Below, piece after piece: positions 8,530-17,280 of a stretch of DNA of 64,000 nucleotides. Below the pieces are notes generated by a model. The model was not told the origin of the DNA. It searched no databases and was given only the letters and a program-made list of their open reading frames with translations. The stretch spans positions 1 through 64,000 of the forward strand of contig JBLIIE010000003.1 in the NCBI GenBank assembly GCA_047634635.1, in the 5' to 3' direction. The stretch is from Granulosicoccus sp047634635 (GTDB lineage: Bacteria > Pseudomonadota > Gammaproteobacteria > Granulosicoccales > Granulosicoccaceae). Every line of letters begins with the position of its first letter. Position 1 is the first letter of the stretch. The position numbers and the translations under genes are program-made.

Positions 8530-9465
8530 CTAAGTTTTGACTGGTAGATAAACTTCAGTTATTAGATCATTCTCATCCACTTCAGCAGGATTGTTCAAAA
8601 ATCTTTCAAACGGTGGTTGAGATTTTAAAATTTTGAGATTTCGCTCTTTTACTTCTGCCATGACCAATGACCATGCATTCCCAAGGTGGCGATAAGGGCC
8701 TGCATGTATAACTTTAAAGGCTTTGCAAGCAGGCCTTATTGCAGCTACGAAGGGCGCCTCCACTGGCGTGGGATCATACGTTGGCACTGCTACGGTGTAA
8801 TCGTAACGATGTGTTTTAAAGTCAGTGGCATTATAAAAGCATATTGGCGACCCGCTAATGGAAAACGGTTCTGAGGTGGATGCGTCCATCAAACTTTTAA
8901 AACTGCCTCCCATTGAACTGAGTAATTCAGGCATCGGAACCTCTGCGCCAATACCCACATAATAGATTTGATCAACGTCTACGATGCCATCAATAGTTGT
9001 CGAGGAACGAATGCTGCCTGTCTCGATGTAGTCTTTCAGCAGTGAAAGCCCTCGGTTGTAGTCTGACTTGATCATTCCTAGCATCATCGGCTTCATCCAC
9101 AACATGAAAAACGGCAAACTGCTTTTCATGTACCAAGTAACTCGTGATTGGCCATCTTCTAGCGGCTGAAGATCGAAGGCAACTTCTGCTTCCGACTTGA
9201 AAGGCTTCAAAAAATGCAAATCACAATCAACGCGACTGGCGGACGAATTTAATAATGTCATTCCACCGGAACCTGTTTTAGTACCTTGCCAATCGTAGCC
9301 ATGCCCAGTCTTCCCCACCTCGCCGCGATAGGTTACTAATGTCTCAGGCTCCACATACAACCAGGGCGACCAAATAGGCCAGGTGTTGAAGTCCACCAAA
9401 ACATCTAGAATTCTTTCTGTAGGAGCAGCAATGTCAATAGTGGAGTCAACGTTAATTTTTGGCAC
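8530..9465 (-). CDS. SRPBCC domain - GyrI-like effector-binding domain protein
   Basis: The chosen start is GTG at 9465, preceded by AAGGA with a 7-base spacer; longer in-frame starts up to 9588 lack such a site. The 311-residue product has a SRPBCC (polyketide cyclase/START-like) domain, about 1-145, beginning KINVDSTIDIAAPTERI, with the FNTWPIWSPW segment typical of this fold. A GyrI-like small-molecule-binding domain, about 160-311, follows and contains VIHAGPYRHLGNAW and the end TEVYLPVK. Both domains bind hydrophobic or amphipathic small molecules, and the combination is seen in uncharacterised proteins. No ligand can be assigned. Its 3' end abuts the MipA remnant, so it flanks a deletion junction. 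Confidence 0.8.
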   Translation of the reverse strand: MPKINVDSTIDIAAPTERILDVLVDFNTWPIWSPWLYVEPETLVTYRGEVGKTGHGYDWQGTKTGSGGMTLLNSSASRVDCDLHFLKPFKSEAEVAFDLQPLEDGQSRVTWYMKSSLPFFMLWMKPMMLGMIKSDYNRGLSLLKDYIETGSIRSSTTIDGIVDVDQIYYVGIGAEVPMPELLSSMGGSFKSLMDASTSEPFSISGSPICFYNATDFKTHRYDYTVAVPTYDPTPVEAPFVAAIRPACKAFKVIHAGPYRHLGNAWSLVMAEVKERNLKILKSQPPFERFLNNPAEVDENDLITEVYLPVKT

Positions 9466-9634
9466 GGATCTATCCTTTAGCTTCCAAAGGATGCAAGCGT
9501 AGCAACCTCGGACGGCTTTTCGAAATCTGGCTGGAATTTGAAACAGTCCACGCTTTCGGACCGACGACACCACAGTACCGAAAAGCAAGGCACTAATTAC
9601 TAATCATTTGCATGCAACGCGCCGATATCTAATT

Positions 9635-10450
9635 GTGGATAAGCTGCCTACCTATTACCAACTACTGCACGTGCAGTCCGATGCCCCTGCTCCCGTTATA
9701 AAGGCTAGCTACAGGGCAATGATGCAAAAAATGCGACTTCACCCTGATTTAGGAGGGGATGAACTGCTAGCTCAGCGACTCAACGAAGCAGTGGCTACTC
9801 TGTGCAAGGCCGATCGTCGACAACAATACGACCACTGGTTGGCTGCAAATATTCGAGCTACAGCCCCTTCATACGCTGCGCCTGTCAAAGAGCCCACTTC
9901 TAAAGACACTAGGAGCGAGTCAGGCAGCCCTGGTAGCTCCAATGATGAAGCTACTGGCCATGAAGCTCCCTCCAGCGCAGATCAAGGCGACCGAATCCAA
10001 CTACCCCGTCGCAAACAATGCCCATTTTGCCACGCTGCTTACCCGTCCACACGAACGGGTGCTTTTGGGTATCAGAAAAATAATCATTGTGCTCAATGCA
10101 AAGGAGCTACCACACCCATCGAGAGCATTTCATTGGGATCAGCTGACGATATCCGTAAAATCTACCGGCTTAGTCACCACTCTCAAGTCTGGATGCATAC
10201 AGAGTGGCCCATAAAAACTGCAATATCGGCCACCATGACTGACCTATCGATCGCAGGCTGTGCAATCCATTGCACCAGTGCGCTCACGTTGCAATCTGTG
10301 ATCATGCTGAATACACCCATGCTCAACAGCATCTGCCAAGTCAGATATCAGAAGCCACTAGGGCCGACTGAGCTTTACAGCATCGGCCTGGAATTTCTCA
10401 CATTGGATATTTTCGCAGGCCCTGGCAGCGTCTTCTCGGCGACTGCCTGA
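9635..10450 (+). CDS. J-domain / zinc-ribbon / PilZ-like protein
   Basis: Reading from GTG 9635 (a TTG at 9608 is possible; neither has a clear ribosome site) gives about 271 residues. Residues 1-70 form a J domain with helix II ending at the HPD motif (RLHPDLGGDE), the part that stimulates DnaK ATPase. A low-complexity Ser/Pro linker follows. Two CxxC pairs (CPFC and CAQC) then make a small zinc-ribbon candidate. The C-terminal 90 residues (TDLSIAGCAIHC to YSIGLEFL) resemble a PilZ domain, with the DxSxxG motif, which binds cyclic di-GMP in other proteins; the preceding RxxxR is not clear. It could tie chaperone activity to a second messenger. It stands alone and converges on the next gene. 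Confidence 0.75.
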   Translation: MDKLPTYYQLLHVQSDAPAPVIKASYRAMMQKMRLHPDLGGDELLAQRLNEAVATLCKADRRQQYDHWLAANIRATAPSYAAPVKEPTSKDTRSESGSPGSSNDEATGHEAPSSADQGDRIQLPRRKQCPFCHAAYPSTRTGAFGYQKNNHCAQCKGATTPIESISLGSADDIRKIYRLSHHSQVWMHTEWPIKTAISATMTDLSIAGCAIHCTSALTLQSVIMLNTPMLNSICQVRYQKPLGPTELYSIGLEFLTLDIFAGPGSVFSATA

Positions 10451-10491
10451 CTCGAAAACCCAGGACTTCGGGGCCCAGGCTGGACAGAAAA

Positions 10492-11046
10492 CTACAAAGG
10501 GACCCAACCTAGCTGACGATTGCCACTGTCAAGTGCCACTGTGTGCGGGTCAGCTGACGTCTTTTCGCTAGTCAGATTCACCATGCCCCATAATCCGAAG
10601 CGGTTACAGACGCAGGCATCAATAACCTGAAGAGTCGCGTTTAAGGCTGTCTCACCCAGGCGCTCTCCTCTGGGCGTTTGGTAAACAACACCATCCCAAT
10701 CTGCAACCAGTTTTGTCATTGCGTTCATGACAAGAAAGGAATAAGGCTTGTAACTTAAACCATCGTGGTGCTCAACCCATTCCACAGACTCAGGTACAGA
10801 CGTTTCACGGCCAATCAGCGCAACAGCATCTGATTCATTAATCTCATCTACATAAACTCGTTCATTAGGGTCGATCTGATAGTGGATCACATCGTCATTG
10901 GAATGACGGAATTCATAGACAGCAGTGCGAAACTCGCGTCCACCCTCGACTCCCATGAGCTGCCCAACAGCACGACGTGGCTGAACATGTCGCGCGTCCA
11001 GCTGAACGGGCGTAAAGGGTAATGTGCTGGAAAGTTGTATTTTCAT
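10492..11046 (-). CDS. Hypothetical protein
   Basis: An ATG-started 184-residue soluble protein without signal peptide or membrane segment. It is acidic, with a basic QPRRAVGQLMG segment near the N-terminus and two Cys (DACVCNRF) near residue 146. I do not recognise a family. Codon use looks ordinary for the window. It ends 41 bases from the 3' end of the J-domain gene, which is convergent, and its upstream side faces the gap before the SLC13-type permease gene. It may be a lineage-restricted protein. Confidence 0.6.
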   Translation of the reverse strand: MKIQLSSTLPFTPVQLDARHVQPRRAVGQLMGVEGGREFRTAVYEFRHSNDDVIHYQIDPNERVYVDEINESDAVALIGRETSVPESVEWVEHHDGLSYKPYSFLVMNAMTKLVADWDGVVYQTPRGERLGETALNATLQVIDACVCNRFGLWGMVNLTSEKTSADPHTVALDSGNRQLGWVPL

Positions 11047-11448
11047 GTTTTAGTCAACGACGCCTGCATTCGGTGAAGATTCATTAAACGACATCGCCGC
11101 TTGTAGATGAGGGTGGGAAACCGGTTGAATTCTGATCAATTATGCCTTACGGGTTATCTTGCCAATCTGTAGGACCAATAATGATCATGAGTCACGAGTT
11201 TGAGTGCCATACTCTCACCACACCCGATGGTACAAATGAACTGGCACTGCTCGCAAGCAACGACTGGCAAACACCAACCCACCAGATTAAAAGCAAGACC
11301 CAGTAAACTATAGCCTAGGAATCTGGACTTTCATGCCTGAGATCTAGGTTACTGCCATGGATCTGGCGCACAACTTGCCAAACTACCCTTCATCAGCATT
11401 GGTTTATGCCAATGCAATTTCTGAAATCCTTTCTACAGACTCATTACA
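11047..11448. other. Intergenic region, possible 41-residue ORF
   Basis: About 400 bases between divergent genes. The plus strand has one small ORF, ATG 11181 to TAA 11304-11306 (41 codons), preceded by AGGA six bases upstream of the ATG. The peptide, starting MIMSHEFECHTL, has no recognised motif and may be chance. No hairpin with a T-run, tRNA-like fold or gene remnant was seen in the rest. Promoters for both flanking genes are expected here, but I could not place convincing -35/-10 boxes. Confidence 0.4.
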
Positions 11449-13302
11449 ATGAACGAAATCGTCACACTATCAGTGGAAATGGCCATCGTGCTGTTTCTGC
11501 TTGCCGTGACGGTCTACATGTTTGCGTTTTCGAAAGTGCGCGTGGATGTTGTCGCCTTAATCGTAATGGTGACACTGGGATTGGTATCCAATCTGCCAGG
11601 CATTGACCCGATTCTCAATCTGAAGGAATTATTTTCCGGGTTCTCCAGTAATGCCGTAATCTCGATTATTGGGGTGATGATCATTGGACGTGGATTGGAC
11701 AAAACGGGTCTGATGGCACGAATAGCCCAATTGATTCTCAGGATCGGAGGGAAATCCGAATCCCGCATCAGTCCTTTGATGTCAGGAATTGCAGCTCTGG
11801 CTTCCAGCTTCATGCAAAACATAGGCGTGGCAGCACTTTTTCTACCTGTCGTAAGCCGTGTTTCCGCACGCACAGGAATCCCCATGAGCCGCCTTCTCAT
11901 GCCGGTGGGTTTTTGCATCATTCTGGGTGGAACCGCAACCATGATCGGATCCAGCCCGCTCATCCTGCTTAACGACCTGATCATGACATCCAATTTGCAG
12001 CTGCCAGCACAATCGCAAATGAAAAGCTTCGGGTTGTTTGCTGTGCTCCCGATAGGGTTTGCACTGACTATTTCCGGACTACTCTATTTTATGATTGCGG
12101 GGCGTTTCATGTTGCCCAAAGCAGATCCGGATTCCAATAGAACGTCACGAACTGATGATTACTTCCAGAGTCTTTATGGCATAAGCGGTGAATTACTCGA
12201 ATCCCAAGTGACTGTTGACAGCCCAATGGTCGGTTTGAGTATTCATCAAATAGAAGAAACCTACCCGAAACTGCCCTTCATCCTTGCACTCTACAGTGGG
12301 GATGTCGTCAAAATTCCACCAGACCGGGAAGAGACGGTGTGGGTAAACACACGCCTTGGCTTGTTAGGTGACCGCAAAGAGGTGGAAGCCTTCTGTGCCG
12401 AATACCACTGGACGTTAAAAGGCGAGCCGGAGCGATTCTCCAAAGTGCTGAATGCACAATATAGTGGCATCGGTGAAATCGTAATTCCACCGGCTTCTTC
12501 CCTGGTTGGACAAGCCATTGGCGATATCAAGCCTCGGCGCAGTTTTGGCATAAACATTATGCAGATCTATCGGGCAGATCAGGTTATAAAGACCGGTTTT
12601 CGCGACACAATACTTCACTCCGGAGACACACTCGTCGTTCATTCCACCTGGAAGGATCTCAATAAGCTCAAGAACAATCGGGATGTTGTTGTAGCCACTG
12701 ACGTTAAATATGAGGATCTGCGGGATGACAAATTAAAGCCTGCTCTTTTCTTCTTTTTTACATCGCTACTGCTCTTCATGTTAACTGACACGCTGTCCAT
12801 ATCTTTGCTGGCAGGTGCTTTGGGAATGATTCTTTCCGGTGTGCTAACAATCGACGAAGCGTACAACGCTGTAAGCTTGCAAACAGTTTTCCTGCTGGCC
12901 TGTCTAATTCCATTAGGCATAGCAGTTGACCAATCTGGTGCCGCTCTCTGGATCGCCGATCACTTATTAACGTTAATTGGCGATGTACCCATCTGGGTCA
13001 TGCAAACCGTAATTGCAGGTCTGGCGACGTTTTTTACGCTTGTAATGTCCAACATCGGAGCGACGGTGTTGCTGGTACCCCTAGCCGTTAATATCGCGGT
13101 GAGTATTGATGCCGATCCCGCCATGTTTGCGCTGACCGTTGCGATTTCCACGTCTAATGCCTTCCTGATACCCACAAATCAGGTCAACGCCTTAATTATG
13201 GGACCAGGCGGTTACAGCGTTGCTGATTTCATGCGGGTCGGTGGTGTGATGACCATTCTGTATCTGGCAGTCAGTCTATTGGTAATGAATTACTTCATGT
13301 AG
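11449..13302 (+). CDS. SLC13/DASS-type anion permease with RCK-C domains
   Basis: A 617-residue inner-membrane protein. About six membrane segments occupy residues 1-225. A cytoplasmic insert (about 235-400) then contains two RCK_C/TrkA_C-like regions, recognisable by EIVIPPASSLVGQ and GDTLVVHSTW. A second membrane half follows from about 425 to the end. The conserved helical hairpin sequences GGTATMIGSSP in the first half and SNAFLIPTNQVN in the second match the SNT/SNP-like substrate and sodium sites of the family. It should import a dicarboxylate, sulfate or a related anion with Na+. It precedes the creatinase gene by 128 bases on the same strand, but nothing shows they are one operon. Confidence 0.88.
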   Translation: MNEIVTLSVEMAIVLFLLAVTVYMFAFSKVRVDVVALIVMVTLGLVSNLPGIDPILNLKELFSGFSSNAVISIIGVMIIGRGLDKTGLMARIAQLILRIGGKSESRISPLMSGIAALASSFMQNIGVAALFLPVVSRVSARTGIPMSRLLMPVGFCIILGGTATMIGSSPLILLNDLIMTSNLQLPAQSQMKSFGLFAVLPIGFALTISGLLYFMIAGRFMLPKADPDSNRTSRTDDYFQSLYGISGELLESQVTVDSPMVGLSIHQIEETYPKLPFILALYSGDVVKIPPDREETVWVNTRLGLLGDRKEVEAFCAEYHWTLKGEPERFSKVLNAQYSGIGEIVIPPASSLVGQAIGDIKPRRSFGINIMQIYRADQVIKTGFRDTILHSGDTLVVHSTWKDLNKLKNNRDVVVATDVKYEDLRDDKLKPALFFFFTSLLLFMLTDTLSISLLAGALGMILSGVLTIDEAYNAVSLQTVFLLACLIPLGIAVDQSGAALWIADHLLTLIGDVPIWVMQTVIAGLATFFTLVMSNIGATVLLVPLAVNIAVSIDADPAMFALTVAISTSNAFLIPTNQVNALIMGPGGYSVADFMRVGGVMTILYLAVSLLVMNYFM

Positions 13303-13430
13303 GCATTAGCTTTTTCGCATTGTCAACAGCACGCGAGTCGCAGACAGAACAGTTCTTTTGCTGCCAGGAGCTTGACCCAGCTCATACCAAACGGCAACAT
13401 CCGCCTCCATCTCAATAGGAGCTTGTACTC

Positions 13431-14645
13431 ATGGATATGCCACGCCTTGTCGACTACACCGGGAACGGTGAACGCGCGGCCCCCACCTTCTCAGCACCCG
13501 AAATGCAACGTCGCCAGGGCGCAGTTCACGCCTTGATGGCATCCCTGGATATAGATGCTGCCCTGTTCACGTCCTACCAAAACATCTGTTACCTGTCTGA
13601 TTTTCTGTATTGTCGATTTGGTCGTCGATATGGCTTGGTTTTAGACGGTAACAACGCAACATCCATCAGTGCGGGTATTGATGGTGGCCAACCCTGGCGC
13701 CGAACCTACGGTCACAATGTGACCTATACCGATTGGCAACACGATAACTATTTCCATGCCGCGAAAAACTTGATTGGAAAAGCTCGACGCATTGGCATAG
13801 AGTTTGATCACGTGGATATCGAATTTCGCGCACTTCTGGAACACCATTTTCCAGAAGCAGAATTTGTCGATATTGCAGCCCCCTCGATGCATTTGCGCAT
13901 GATTAAATCTGACGAAGAAATTGCGCACATCACCCAAATGACACGCATTGCCGATTTGGGTGGTGCCGCCGTTGTAGATGCGATTGGAATCGGTGTCCCC
14001 GAGCACGAAGTAGCTCTGGCAAGTACGGCTGCCATGGTGCGCGAAATTGCCAACACCTGGCCAAACGGCGAATTGTTGGATACCTGGACTTGGTTCCAGT
14101 CAGGATTGAATACCGACGGTGCTCATAATCCAGTGACCAGTAGACGAATCGAACAAGGCGATATCCTGAGCCTGAATTGTTTCCCGATGGTAGCCGGCTA
14201 TTATGTCGCTTTGGAGCGCACCCTATTTGCGGGTGAAGTCGATGACGCTTCTCGCCGTATGTGGGAAATAAACTGCGAAGTACACGATCGGGGCAAAGAG
14301 CTTTTGGTAGAAGGCGCACGCTGCAGTGACGTAGCTAAGGAATTGAATGAACTCTACGCCAGCTACGACCTGCTTCAGTACCGCTCATTTGGCTATGGCC
14401 ACTCATTTGGAGTTCTATGCCATTACTATGGACGTGAAGCGGGCCTGGAATTACGCGAAGATTGCGACACCGTGCTGGAACCCGGTATGGTAGTGTCAAT
14501 GGAACCAATGATTACCATACCCGAAGGATTACCGGGTGCAGGCGGCTATCGTGAGCATGACATACTGGTGATAGAGGCTGGCGCTAACCAACCTAAGAAT
14601 ATCACGGGCTTTGCCTATGGGCCTGATCATCTAATCGTTAAATAA
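13431..14645 (+). CDS. Creatinase (creatine amidinohydrolase)
   Basis: This 404-residue enzyme hydrolyses creatine to sarcosine and urea. It is a pita-bread (M24-like) protein. The N-terminal domain has the segments ALFTSYQNICYLSDFLY and SAGIDGGQPWRRT, and the C-terminal domain has TWTWFQSGLNTDGAHNPVT, FGYGHSFG and MEPMITIPEGLPGAGGYREH. These correspond closely to Pseudomonas creatinase as I remember it, and the catalytic His falls at residue 232, the same number. The metal ligands of M24 peptidases are replaced (SLNCFPMVAGYYVALERT), as expected for creatinase. The start is ATG with AGGAG nine bases upstream. An importer follows 17 bases on, so creatine or a guanidino compound is its likely cargo. 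Confidence 0.93.
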   Translation: MDMPRLVDYTGNGERAAPTFSAPEMQRRQGAVHALMASLDIDAALFTSYQNICYLSDFLYCRFGRRYGLVLDGNNATSISAGIDGGQPWRRTYGHNVTYTDWQHDNYFHAAKNLIGKARRIGIEFDHVDIEFRALLEHHFPEAEFVDIAAPSMHLRMIKSDEEIAHITQMTRIADLGGAAVVDAIGIGVPEHEVALASTAAMVREIANTWPNGELLDTWTWFQSGLNTDGAHNPVTSRRIEQGDILSLNCFPMVAGYYVALERTLFAGEVDDASRRMWEINCEVHDRGKELLVEGARCSDVAKELNELYASYDLLQYRSFGYGHSFGVLCHYYGREAGLELREDCDTVLEPGMVVSMEPMITIPEGLPGAGGYREHDILVIEAGANQPKNITGFAYGPDHLIVK

Positions 14646-14662
14646 AGGTGTAATTAAACGTT

Positions 14663-15784
14663 ATGAGTTCAACAATCAAAAGCAATGACTCCTCCACAAT
14701 ACGAGGTGCAGCCGTCCGTTTCGAGCATGTACAGAAAAGTTACGACGGCGTGGCTCTGGTTGTCAAAGATCTCAATCTGGACATCGCTCCCGGCGAGTTT
14801 GTCACCATGCTTGGGCCATCAGGCTCCGGTAAAACAACGTGTCTCATGATGCTTGCTGGTTTTGAGCCGGCCACTCACGGCGAGATATTCCTGAACGACA
14901 AGCCTATCAATAACGTTCCACCACGAAAACGCGGTATCGGCATGGTTTTCCAGAACTACGCTTTGTTTCCGCATATGAGCGTGGCTGAAAACCTGGCTTT
15001 TCCATTGGAAATTCGCAAGATGGGGAAGAGTGAGCGTGATGAAAAGGTCAAGCGCGCGCTTGACATGGTCGAGCTCGGTCCATTTGGTAATCGACGGCCT
15101 GCACAATTATCAGGTGGTCAACAACAGCGTGTTGCTGTAGCCCGCGCCCTAGTGTTTGACCCGGATCTCGTCCTTATGGACGAGCCTCTGGGCGCATTGG
15201 ATAAACAGCTCCGTGAACAAATGCAGTACGAAATCAAACATATTCACGAAAGCCTGGGTGTCAGTGTTGTGTATGTGACTCACGATCAAACAGAAGCACT
15301 GACCATGTCAGATCGTGTTGCTGTTTTTGAGGATGGAGTTATTCAGCAGCTATCGTCTCCCGATGCACTTTACGAAAGCCCACAAAATTCCTTTGTTGCC
15401 CAATTTATTGGTGAAAATAACAAATTATCTGGAGTGGTTACCGCTATCAATGGAGATCTTTGTTCAATTAAGCTAGACGACGGCACTCAAACAGAAGCAC
15501 AAGCCGTCAACATTGAGGGCGTAGGCTCTCGATCAACACTGTCATTGCGTCCGGAGCGGGTGGAGCTAGAACCGTCTGACAATAGGGACAACCTTGTAAA
15601 AGGAACTGTCAGAGAGGTGTTATACCTCGGCGACCATCTGCGAATAGTTATGTCGGTTGCTGGTAACGATGAATTTATCGTGAAGGTTCCAAACGGTGGA
15701 CGATCAGTCATTCCAGTTGAAGGCCAATCCTACAACTTGGGCTGGAGTGCTGAAGATGCCAAGGCGCTAGATCCTGTCAGCTAG
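14663..15784 (+). CDS. Polyamine-type ABC importer ATPase (PotA-like)
   Basis: A 373-residue ATPase, 17 bases after the creatinase gene. It has Walker A GPSGSGKT (51-58), signature LSGGQQQR, Walker B LVLMDEP, the switch His in VTHDQTEA, and a C-terminal TOBE region that ends GWSAEDA. The FENNKLSG linker before the TOBE part is typical of the PotA/opine-polyamine subgroup. It should drive the permease pair encoded further down, despite the two hairpins and the binding-protein gene between them. A stable hairpin follows the stop codon, so this gene and creatinase may form a first transcript segment. Confidence 0.93.
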   Translation: MSSTIKSNDSSTIRGAAVRFEHVQKSYDGVALVVKDLNLDIAPGEFVTMLGPSGSGKTTCLMMLAGFEPATHGEIFLNDKPINNVPPRKRGIGMVFQNYALFPHMSVAENLAFPLEIRKMGKSERDEKVKRALDMVELGPFGNRRPAQLSGGQQQRVAVARALVFDPDLVLMDEPLGALDKQLREQMQYEIKHIHESLGVSVVYVTHDQTEALTMSDRVAVFEDGVIQQLSSPDALYESPQNSFVAQFIGENNKLSGVVTAINGDLCSIKLDDGTQTEAQAVNIEGVGSRSTLSLRPERVELEPSDNRDNLVKGTVREVLYLGDHLRIVMSVAGNDEFIVKVPNGGRSVIPVEGQSYNLGWSAEDAKALDPVS

Positions 15785-15791
15785 TGGTAAC

Positions 15792-15817
15792 TCCGCAGAC
15801 ACAATCAAGTCTGCGGA
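15792..15817 (+). terminator. Hairpin after potA-like gene
   Basis: A perfect 9-base-pair stem, TCCGCAGAC and GTCTGCGGA, with an 8-base loop, followed by ATCTTTTC. It begins 8 bases after the ATPase stop codon. It fits a Rho-independent terminator or a processing/attenuation hairpin that would lower read-through into the next genes. Confidence 0.6.
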
Positions 15818-15897
15818 ATCTTTTCACAATAGTTGAACGCTGGCGACACAGGATGCTGTCGTAATCAGTCGCATGCACCAGGAAGGAGCTATCAATT

Positions 15898-15999
15898 GTG
15901 ACATGGATCCCTAATTCCCTGTATTGGTGCGGCTTTGGCAAGAGACTCATGCCGTCGGTATGTTACGCTTGTAGCGGAATCAACAAAGGAGTTCCTTAA
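15898..15999 (+). CDS. Possible leader peptide, 33 residues
   Basis: A GTG at 15898 has AAGGAG nine bases upstream, the best ribosome site in this region. The frame runs 33 codons and contains CxxC-like residues (VCYACSG). Its TAA (15997-15999) overlaps the ATG of the binding-protein gene in a TAATG arrangement, which usually means translational coupling. The peptide matches nothing I know. It could be a regulatory upstream ORF controlling the highly expressed binding protein, or a chance frame: the GGAGTT just before the ATG also serves the binding-protein gene. Confidence 0.35.
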   Translation: MTWIPNSLYWCGFGKRLMPSVCYACSGINKGVP

Positions 16000-17129
16000 T
16001 GAAGCTTATCGCAGGACTGACTGGCGCATTTGCGCTTAGTGCAGTCGCCATGGTTGCATCTGCAGCCGATGAATTACCCGCCTGTGAAAATTGCGCAGAC
16101 CAACTCACCGTTATTTCCTGGGGTGGCTCGTACTCGAATTCACAGCTCCAGGCGTACCACAACCCTTACAGTGACCTGACCGGTGTAGAGATCATTAATG
16201 ACGAGTCTTCAGCAGAAGCTGTCGCAAAGTTACGCGCCATGAGCGAAGCCAACAATGTCACCTGGGATGTTGTTGACGTCGTTGCAGCGGATGCCATTCG
16301 CCTTTGTGACGAAGGCCTCGCGATGGAAATCAATTTTGATGAGCAACTAGCTCCAGCACCAGATGGCACGCCTGCTTCTGAAGATTTCGGTGACCTGCTG
16401 GTTTCTGATTGCTTCATTCCACAAATTGTCTACTCAACAACTGTAGGCTACAGAACAGACGTTGAAGCATGGAACGGTGCTGTACCTACAGACATCTGTG
16501 CAGTATTCGATACAGCGACATTCCCGGGCAAGCGTTCACTGGAAAAGCGTCCTATCAACAATGTTGAATGGGCTCTACTTTGCGACGGTGTTGCTAAAGA
16601 CGATGTGTATGACGTTTTAAGCACTGACGAAGGTGTTACTCAGGCTTTGGCCAAGTTAGCCACTATTCGTAACGATGTTATCTGGTGGTCTGCCGGTGCT
16701 GAAACTCCTCAGCTGCTAGCTGATGCGGAAGTACTGATGGGTTCTACATACAACGGTCGTCTGTTTTCAGTTATCGAAGAGCAAAAGCAACCTGTTGCAA
16801 TGTTGTGGGACGCTCAGGTATTCGATCTTGACGGTTGGATTATCCCTACAGGTCTCGATGCGGACCGCACTGCACGTGCCCTTCACTACGTGAAATTTGC
16901 AACAGACACTCAGCGCCTAGCTGATCAGTCCAAGTACATTTCTTATGGCCCAGCTCGTGCCTCCTCGGCTCCATTGGTTGGAAAGCATCATGAGTTAGGT
17001 ATTGAGATGGCGCCACATATGCCTACTGACCCGAAAAACTCCATGAATACATTCCTTTACAACTACGAGTGGTGGGCTGACAACCGTGACGATCTGGATG
17101 CTAAATTCCAAACTTGGTTGGCACAGTAG
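15999..17129 (+). CDS. Polyamine-type periplasmic binding protein (PotD-like)
   Basis: A 376-residue binding protein with a Sec signal peptide (cleavage near VASAADE, about residue 22). The mature part begins with a CENC Cys pair and then QLTVISWGGSYSNSQ, a signature of the PotD/opine family 1 binding proteins. The ribosome site GGAG lies seven bases before ATG 15999. It should capture the cargo for the PotB/PotC-like permeases encoded next. The local context, creatinase on one side and an ectoine-hydrolase-like enzyme on the other, suggests creatine, another guanidino compound or a compatible solute rather than a polyamine. A terminator-like hairpin follows, as is common after binding-protein genes in such operons. 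Confidence 0.9.
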   Translation: MKLIAGLTGAFALSAVAMVASAADELPACENCADQLTVISWGGSYSNSQLQAYHNPYSDLTGVEIINDESSAEAVAKLRAMSEANNVTWDVVDVVAADAIRLCDEGLAMEINFDEQLAPAPDGTPASEDFGDLLVSDCFIPQIVYSTTVGYRTDVEAWNGAVPTDICAVFDTATFPGKRSLEKRPINNVEWALLCDGVAKDDVYDVLSTDEGVTQALAKLATIRNDVIWWSAGAETPQLLADAEVLMGSTYNGRLFSVIEEQKQPVAMLWDAQVFDLDGWIIPTGLDADRTARALHYVKFATDTQRLADQSKYISYGPARASSAPLVGKHHELGIEMAPHMPTDPKNSMNTFLYNYEWWADNRDDLDAKFQTWLAQ

Positions 17130-17190
17130 TAGTGTTTAGCTAGACTTTGATATCTCTTCCGCTATTCTGATATCGAAGATGCAAGACCCG

Positions 17191-17212
17191 CCGGAGCACT
17201 TTAGTGCTCCGG
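17191..17212 (+). terminator. Hairpin between binding-protein and permease genes
   Basis: A perfect 9-base-pair stem (CCGGAGCAC and GTGCTCCGG) with a TTTA loop, followed by TTTGCGTT, lies 62 bases after the binding-protein stop. The T-run is short, so partial termination or protection of the upstream mRNA is more likely than full termination. This would give more binding protein than permease. Confidence 0.6.
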
Positions 17213-17280
17213 TTTGCGTTAAAGACTGTTAATCTTAACTCAAGTCGATTTTATTACCGCAACTCGCTCGGAGCACATCT

